A DNA stretch of 64,000 nt, taken from positions 682,001 to 746,000 of the forward strand of contig JAJNPV010000042.1 in the NCBI GenBank assembly GCA_021155195.1, in the 5' to 3' direction. Numbering within the stretch: position 1 is the stretch's first letter; each line of letters begins with the position of its first letter. The translations under genes and the position numbers were made by a program. The notes under the pieces were generated by a model. That model searched no databases. It saw only the letters and a list, made by a program, of their open reading frames with translations, and was not told the origin of the DNA. Shown here piece after piece: positions 61,301 to 64,000 of this stretch. Source of the DNA: Ohtaekwangia sp. GTDB taxonomy: Bacteria > Bacteroidota > Bacteroidia > Cytophagales > Cyclobacteriaceae.

Positions 61301-61470
61301 ACATAATCAGGCAATGGTTCAATCCACGGTTTGCGATAAAGAACTTTATCGTAATTAAGTAAAGCGTAGCGTTCACTCTCTATGCCTTCAAACTTTGTCC
61401 CGAACGCTGTTTCAACGTATCGGATAAAGTTTTCTTTAATTGTTTCAAATGAGCCAATAGGGTCTTTCAT
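55357..61470 (-). CDS. Giant DEAD/DEAH helicase with DUF1998 domain (DruE-like)
   Basis: A 2037-residue protein. The helicase core has Walker A in IITSGTGSGKTESFL (Lys125), a motif Ia-like ALILYPMNALVEDQMSRL, DEAH-type DELH at about 377-380 (HLIIDELHLCRG), ILASSASLEG, and motif VI QRVGRAGRRGQ near residue 1320. Several Cys pairs (CDNCG, CPCCG, CRACG/CPNCG) probably bind zinc. Near residue 1888 the CKDACYDCL...YRNMNYHSLLDW signature marks DUF1998. Size and layout match DruE, the signature protein of Druantia, rather than the smaller DrmA/DrmB pair of DISARM. It overlaps its neighbours by 4 bp on both sides. It presumably acts on invading DNA. Confidence 0.88.
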   Translation of the reverse strand: MKDPIGSFETIKENFIRYVETAFGTKFEGIESERYALLNYDKVLYRKPWIEPLPDYVSSNKRIDDLTLADLGNSLNANEAATFKELVKTGLFPSTIKLHSHQAEMLRQAMEGNNCIITSGTGSGKTESFLLPLFAQLAKEFTNWQTPHAKGATVNTWWKERADGGLTTTQIVNTADFTLSDAARQRQHERRKAGARALILYPMNALVEDQMSRLRKALDSDDTRQWLNTNANGNSIYFGRYNGSSPVAGELKKLTDNGTVINKRKVTQLVEVLRQIETDSNRVEQYIQATGKTGSEAKELKSFFQRLDGSEMRSRFDMQVAPPDILITNYSMLSIMMMRDIDKGIFDETREWLACEDLPEAERTAAKPNRIFHLIIDELHLCRGTQGTEVAYLLKLVLDRLGLHPHHEQLRILASSASLEGGDEDSKSFVCDFFGVSAEYFDNKFKLIEGVNNPVNPFPETERKLPVNPFKDIAEQFSLAKGNISNSTFIESCETAAIQIATAFNITQTETGIKKLLSVIATPALQLKERLYSPCDNYKAVCSTQAIGDDATGKYFAETVFETTTNKEALQNALRGLLIARALFDEPEFQTVTSSITDERKLPRFRFHYFFRNIEGIWASVKADDIDNPAFSDRERTAGKLYSTSKITSERGNRILELLYCDNCGTTLFGGSRLVTRNESGNHSFELLPISPNIEGIPEKTPAKLVEKRSFQEFAVFWPCGSQEFTKHDREHGIPTDYWRQATLNEFEQGDFEANWIPASLNCISGDIDFSHDKANTDSNFWIKGFYFTITQNGSNRDIAFPDASGNIDTRETHKALPCVCPCCGLNNQKRRQDTPKRKFTSIRGFRTGFAKTTQIFAKELMYQLPDTEAERKLVVFSDSREDAAQIANGIERNHFTDLLREILVSELHTNLMLRFQIINAFDSRETVRQAELRLKSAPIYDEVEYLVEKSNYIGTNINRLKEKDDSISKLNEFRSLLINVRELVHITNSVNLAPLIKHFVELGINPGGNDISLQSKPLNGRFVPWYELINFEREEWNAGISDEFIAEMRDGTFTNLASMFFGSLFYSFESSALGYVSINPETQVITDQANAVAIARDEFLQIVNSTIRILGDKWKHNKVDDSSPFNFTAYRELPGHVKKYIRAIASRLSKQENEIGDAVFTTLSTSGLLAGDTGIQIENLFIKVARATDQVWTSPRGSRPHLHFSGGICTYSVTPLQPQADSTCDDIWEENYLSYNAIKEQRQPIRLHCEELTGQTDDQFERQRHFRNIILPDEGMRQVKTIDLLSVTTTLEVGVDIGALQAVMLGNMPPQRFNYQQRVGRAGRRGQAYSVILTFCRGRSHDEFYFSNPHKITGDSPPTPFLSMNQERIFKRLLAKEILRKAYIDEGIDITNDEKSSVHGEFGNIGDAQVNWTDYKTQIIHWITNNRTQIEETIDALITPQLLAKRNDFITWIADTTSANGLIEKAQSVINNEEIATTDVSEKLAEGGILPMFGMPTTIRNLYHGINKHLEPLSIDRAQSMAIYEFAPGAQKTKDKAIHQVIGFTSDIINTRRNGSETVTNARTSNQLPFSLNRWFVRCRACGFFETYSEERKTELEAQNQFDSCPNCGELNPDKYQQPVKLKSPRAYRTNLSSGSDNKDDSEFLLSRPPIFAEKINDPANPDQHQLVNNADLIISDKDVTWRVNTNSDRYFTGKLYNTNNRFPFNSVIGFWFNDQWLVNDLAVNSNSNGYSIFIQPNPAGQDEQIALASNKKTEIFRIAPATVSLELDLNMFSRETDLPHIKAQSNGVRSGYYSAAFLLQRILADKLDVDPTEIEIADISMKTLDDGTDRRIAEIILTDELPNGSGFVRYLYNNFQNILAEAMIPPDPTNYLGKIHSPTHQHRCKDACYDCLKVYRNMNYHSLLDWKLGLAMMRVMSDSTYVCGTDGNFNEHIELNDWLAFATELRNSFAQSFGFTHLSEINRLPVIKFGRNQKNVIMIVHPFWDLRNIREANWLAETKAEIDEYTSSRNGTVSIVDTFNLHRRPGWCYEKLVSR

Positions 61471-64000
61471 CTTAGTTCCTTAGTTATTGGTACTTGACCT
61501 AGTTTATGAAATATGTTTTTTGTGAAAATGCCGGGAATATTTTCATACACGCGATAATTTCTATCATCAATACCTGTAAACCTTGGTGCTAAACCGCTTA
61601 ACAGCATTATAGACTCTGAAAGCAATCTTGGCAAAGGAGTTTCCCATGGAATAGCAACACGTTTCCTGTTACTATCAAACAAAATAACATTTTTGTTAAA
61701 TCTTTTCAATGCAAGGTACCTTCCCCAATTTTTGTCTACACGGTAGCATTTGCCGTCTTGCCAAAGCTTATAGTAGTAAGTATACTCGTTTAGTTTGTAT
61801 TCAATTAGCGAGAAAGATTTGTCGAAAGTTTGAGACTCACTTCTCTCAAAAATCAAATTTTCCGGATTAAATATTCTTCTTGCCCAACCGTAATCATTCT
61901 CATCTGTCAATTCTTTTGAGTTGTCATATTGCGTTATGCCCGATGAAAAGTCTTGTAATGCAACTTGGGGGAAGTAATCGTTTGCGAATTTAATTTGCAA
62001 TTCGTTTGCAAAATCAATTAGATTTCTCTCACCGTAGTTTTCGCTTGACTTACCGAATGCTCTAATTGAAATGGCGTCAGGCATAAGTAATCTTTCGTTT
62101 GAAGAAAATTGCTTTGTGAATCTAACTTGTAATTTATGGTTCACCGCAGTGTCGATGATGGATTCAATAAGGGTTAAATCCCTTGCGCCAATTAACAAAA
62201 CGTTTCTTCCTTCCGTGGCTGGAATGAAAATTAATTGCGGTGGATTCACCACAATTTTTTTTGCCTCATAATCGTAGTCCAGTATACCTGTATAGTCGTA
62301 AAAATTAAGTGCTGACTTTTTTATTCTTGTCAAATTAGAGCCAATTGCCGCTTGTTGTTCTGAAAATTCTTTTGAATAGTAAAATTCAAAAGCGCGAAAA
62401 AATTCCTCAGTTGTCAGAACACTTTTCAACGCCAAGAAACTGCAAAGCATATTCCCGCAATGGTTGATGCTTGTGGCTTTTGAGATTTGAGTAATTAATT
62501 CAACTCTTGTTGATGTGAATTCTGACTCTACTGGACAGAAAACTCTTTTGCTTGCTTTACTTGGATTAATGACATTTCCTCCTTGATAAAATTGTTCTGC
62601 ATTAGCGAAAATATGTCTACCGAGAGAATCTCTTTTGGGAAGTTGAAGTCCGTCAACTTTAATGGCTGACCCATTTGGGGCGGTGAGGTTGTATGCAATT
62701 TCATTGCCCGCAAAATTCTCTCCATCAACTTTTATGTTGAAGTCCGTGTTAAGTATTGTATCTGGTGGAAGCAGCCAACGATTGCTATTAGATTGCTTCT
62801 GTTTCAAAAAGATTTTTTCTTCGGTATTTCTGTATTGCAGATAGACTTTTTCATTACCATCTGAATTTATTATTTCAACGTCCGGCAGAAAATCATTAAT
62901 GAAGGCCCTAAAATTAACTTTCAACCCTCCTGTGAGTTCAATTCTCTTTTCAGTGTAAAGTGTCAGAATTGAAATGTCGGGATGACTTTTTAGCGGATGT
63001 CGAATTTTGAATAGGGAATAATTTTCAGGTAGTCCTTCCAAATCCTCAACTCTAAAGTCTCCATTTCTGAAAGATTTCCCCCATTCAAGAATTGATTCCC
63101 GTTTCTCATTTTTACAAAGAAGAAACATTTGGTCTATCCTTGAAAGTGACTCAGTCTCTATCCAGTAACTGGTGCTCAGCTGATAAGTTCCGGCATTTAC
63201 AAATAATCTTACCTCCCTTTCGGGAAAACGCGCAACCCATTTGTTAAAATCGTCCTTGAGTTCAAATGATTTTTTGAACTCAAAATTCAAAGTTTTTGAC
63301 CAACTGTTTGCCTCATACAAATTTTCATACTCGCCAAACTTCAAATCTTCCGGGTAATCATTTTGGGAATAAATTCTAAACGAAAAGGAAATCACCCCGT
63401 CATTGTCATTTACCTTGAATTGTAAAAATAATGGTGCGACTGTGTAGTTTCTTTTTGTGCGTTGTGTTGGCCCATCCACATCGTCTTCATGTGTCTCTCC
63501 TGTCCATTTACTGTATTCACGAATGACAATTTCAATTATCGATTGTCCTAACTCATTTGAATCACTTTTTCTTACTAATTCAATCACGCTTTCTTTCAGC
63601 CAGAGAATTCTTGCCCCATATTTCAAAAGAATTTTTCTGAACTCTCCTTTGGAATATGCTGAATCCGGAATCATTCCTGCTTCAAAGAAAAGCTCTGGAA
63701 GTTTATTAATTGCACTTGGCGGTAATACGCAAAGTGAAAATGGTTTGCCGACATGAATCCAGTTCGGATTTCCGAACCTTTTCAATTCAAAAACTCCAAG
63801 GTCACAATTCATTTTCATAACTGACCACTCTTCAAGTTCATTCCACAAGTGAGAGATGGTTGAGAAATTCCAAATCCAAATTTTATCAGTTATGTTAATA
63901 ATTCCATTTCGTCTGAAAAACTGCGTGACTTTGCCGTAATAGTTGTTTGCTCTAAAATCTTCCTCATAAGTTTCTGTCAATGGAATAATGTAAAGAATTA
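61467..64000 (-). CDS. Large unknown protein of the Druantia-like operon, 5' end outside window
   Basis: A frame of at least 837 residues that is open to the window edge. The TTG at 63980 is only an internal codon, and the upstream codons read on as ...LYIIPLTETYEEDF. The product is mostly beta-strand with short Asn-rich turns (EIAYNLTAPNGSAIKVDGLQ, NVINPSKASKRVFCPVESEF), and the C-terminal part has ENDYGWARRIFNPENLIFE and TPLPRLLSESIMLLSGLAPR. No enzyme motif is visible. By position it corresponds to one of the unassigned druF/druG genes of type II systems, which I cannot confirm by eye. Four-base overlap with the helicase gene. Confidence 0.75.
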   Translation of the reverse strand, partial: ILYIIPLTETYEEDFRANNYYGKVTQFFRRNGIINITDKIWIWNFSTISHLWNELEEWSVMKMNCDLGVFELKRFGNPNWIHVGKPFSLCVLPPSAINKLPELFFEAGMIPDSAYSKGEFRKILLKYGARILWLKESVIELVRKSDSNELGQSIIEIVIREYSKWTGETHEDDVDGPTQRTKRNYTVAPLFLQFKVNDNDGVISFSFRIYSQNDYPEDLKFGEYENLYEANSWSKTLNFEFKKSFELKDDFNKWVARFPEREVRLFVNAGTYQLSTSYWIETESLSRIDQMFLLCKNEKRESILEWGKSFRNGDFRVEDLEGLPENYSLFKIRHPLKSHPDISILTLYTEKRIELTGGLKVNFRAFINDFLPDVEIINSDGNEKVYLQYRNTEEKIFLKQKQSNSNRWLLPPDTILNTDFNIKVDGENFAGNEIAYNLTAPNGSAIKVDGLQLPKRDSLGRHIFANAEQFYQGGNVINPSKASKRVFCPVESEFTSTRVELITQISKATSINHCGNMLCSFLALKSVLTTEEFFRAFEFYYSKEFSEQQAAIGSNLTRIKKSALNFYDYTGILDYDYEAKKIVVNPPQLIFIPATEGRNVLLIGARDLTLIESIIDTAVNHKLQVRFTKQFSSNERLLMPDAISIRAFGKSSENYGERNLIDFANELQIKFANDYFPQVALQDFSSGITQYDNSKELTDENDYGWARRIFNPENLIFERSESQTFDKSFSLIEYKLNEYTYYYKLWQDGKCYRVDKNWGRYLALKRFNKNVILFDSNRKRVAIPWETPLPRLLSESIMLLSGLAPRFTGIDDRNYRVYENIPGIFTKNIFHKLGQVPITKELR

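Noticed and set aside
53161..64000. DISARM system as explanation of the defence operon
   Set aside because: DISARM has separate DrmA and DrmB proteins and a PLD-type DrmC; here there is a single 2037-residue helicase with DUF1998 and a PD-(D/E)XK nuclease, which fits Druantia better.
1..64000. CRISPR array
   Set aside because: No series of regularly spaced direct repeats with unique spacers was seen; the Cas4-like nuclease belongs to the Druantia-like operon.

Overview
The window is from a member of the Bacteroidota, most likely a Cytophagales (Cyclobacteriaceae-like) bacterium. Supporting signs are the TonB receptor with a carboxypeptidase-regulatory-like domain paired with a DUF4249 lipoprotein, DUF3667 and FecR/ECF-sigma families, a two-lipoyl-domain pdhC, weak or absent Shine-Dalgarno sequences, and long hybrid kinases with EEL-rich coiled coils. 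No species can be named from the sequence alone.

Region 1 (1-17.9 kb) reads as ordinary chromosome: a cut DUF3667 gene, DoxX-like protein, an SPFH/ribbon-helix-helix pair, a bestrophin-type channel, a TonB receptor/DUF4249 pair, a large HExxH/propeller/barrel protein, pdhC, hslV, a beta-lactamase-fold hydrolase, a class III aminotransferase and gapA, ending in tRNA-Glu(UUC). Three small genes of 41, 43 and 51 codons are present here.

Region 2 (18.2-41.7 kb) starts with a tyrosine integrase directly behind the tRNA, as expected for the edge of an integrated element. It continues with an unusually dense signal-transduction block: stand-alone CheR and CheB, a three-receiver hybrid kinase, three further receiver/PAS kinases, a CHASE8-like/HAMP/PAS kinase in an operon with a TonB receptor and a YfiR protein, a HisKA_3 kinase with a LuxR-type regulator, a second LuxR-type regulator, single-domain receivers, and two paralogous secreted PD40 proteins at either end of the first kinase block. 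Six copies of one 15-17 bp palindrome (core TAGGAGTwACTCCTA) lie between 21.5 and 42.4 kb, mostly 57-108 bp upstream of these operons. I read this as one regulon. One copy precedes a gene-free stretch ending in a strong terminator, a candidate small RNA.

Region 3 (41.8-51.3 kb) is accessory DNA: decayed sequence, a membrane protein with a C2H2 zinc finger, a probable oriT, a MobC-like protein, a relaxase with a second membrane protein encoded in another frame inside its 3' end, an ECF sigma factor with a very short FecR-like partner, an RteC-like protein, a frameshifted RadC-family gene and a Fic protein behind four direct repeats.

Region 4 (51.3-64 kb) holds a secreted esterase and then a minus-strand four-gene operon running in from the right edge: a large unknown protein (5' end cut off), a 2037-residue DUF1998-type helicase, a Cas4-like Fe-S PD-(D/E)XK nuclease and a cytosine-5 DNA methyltransferase. 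This composition best fits a Druantia type II-like anti-phage system. The right end of the mobile element was not found, so whether regions 2-4 form one element or several nested ones is open.
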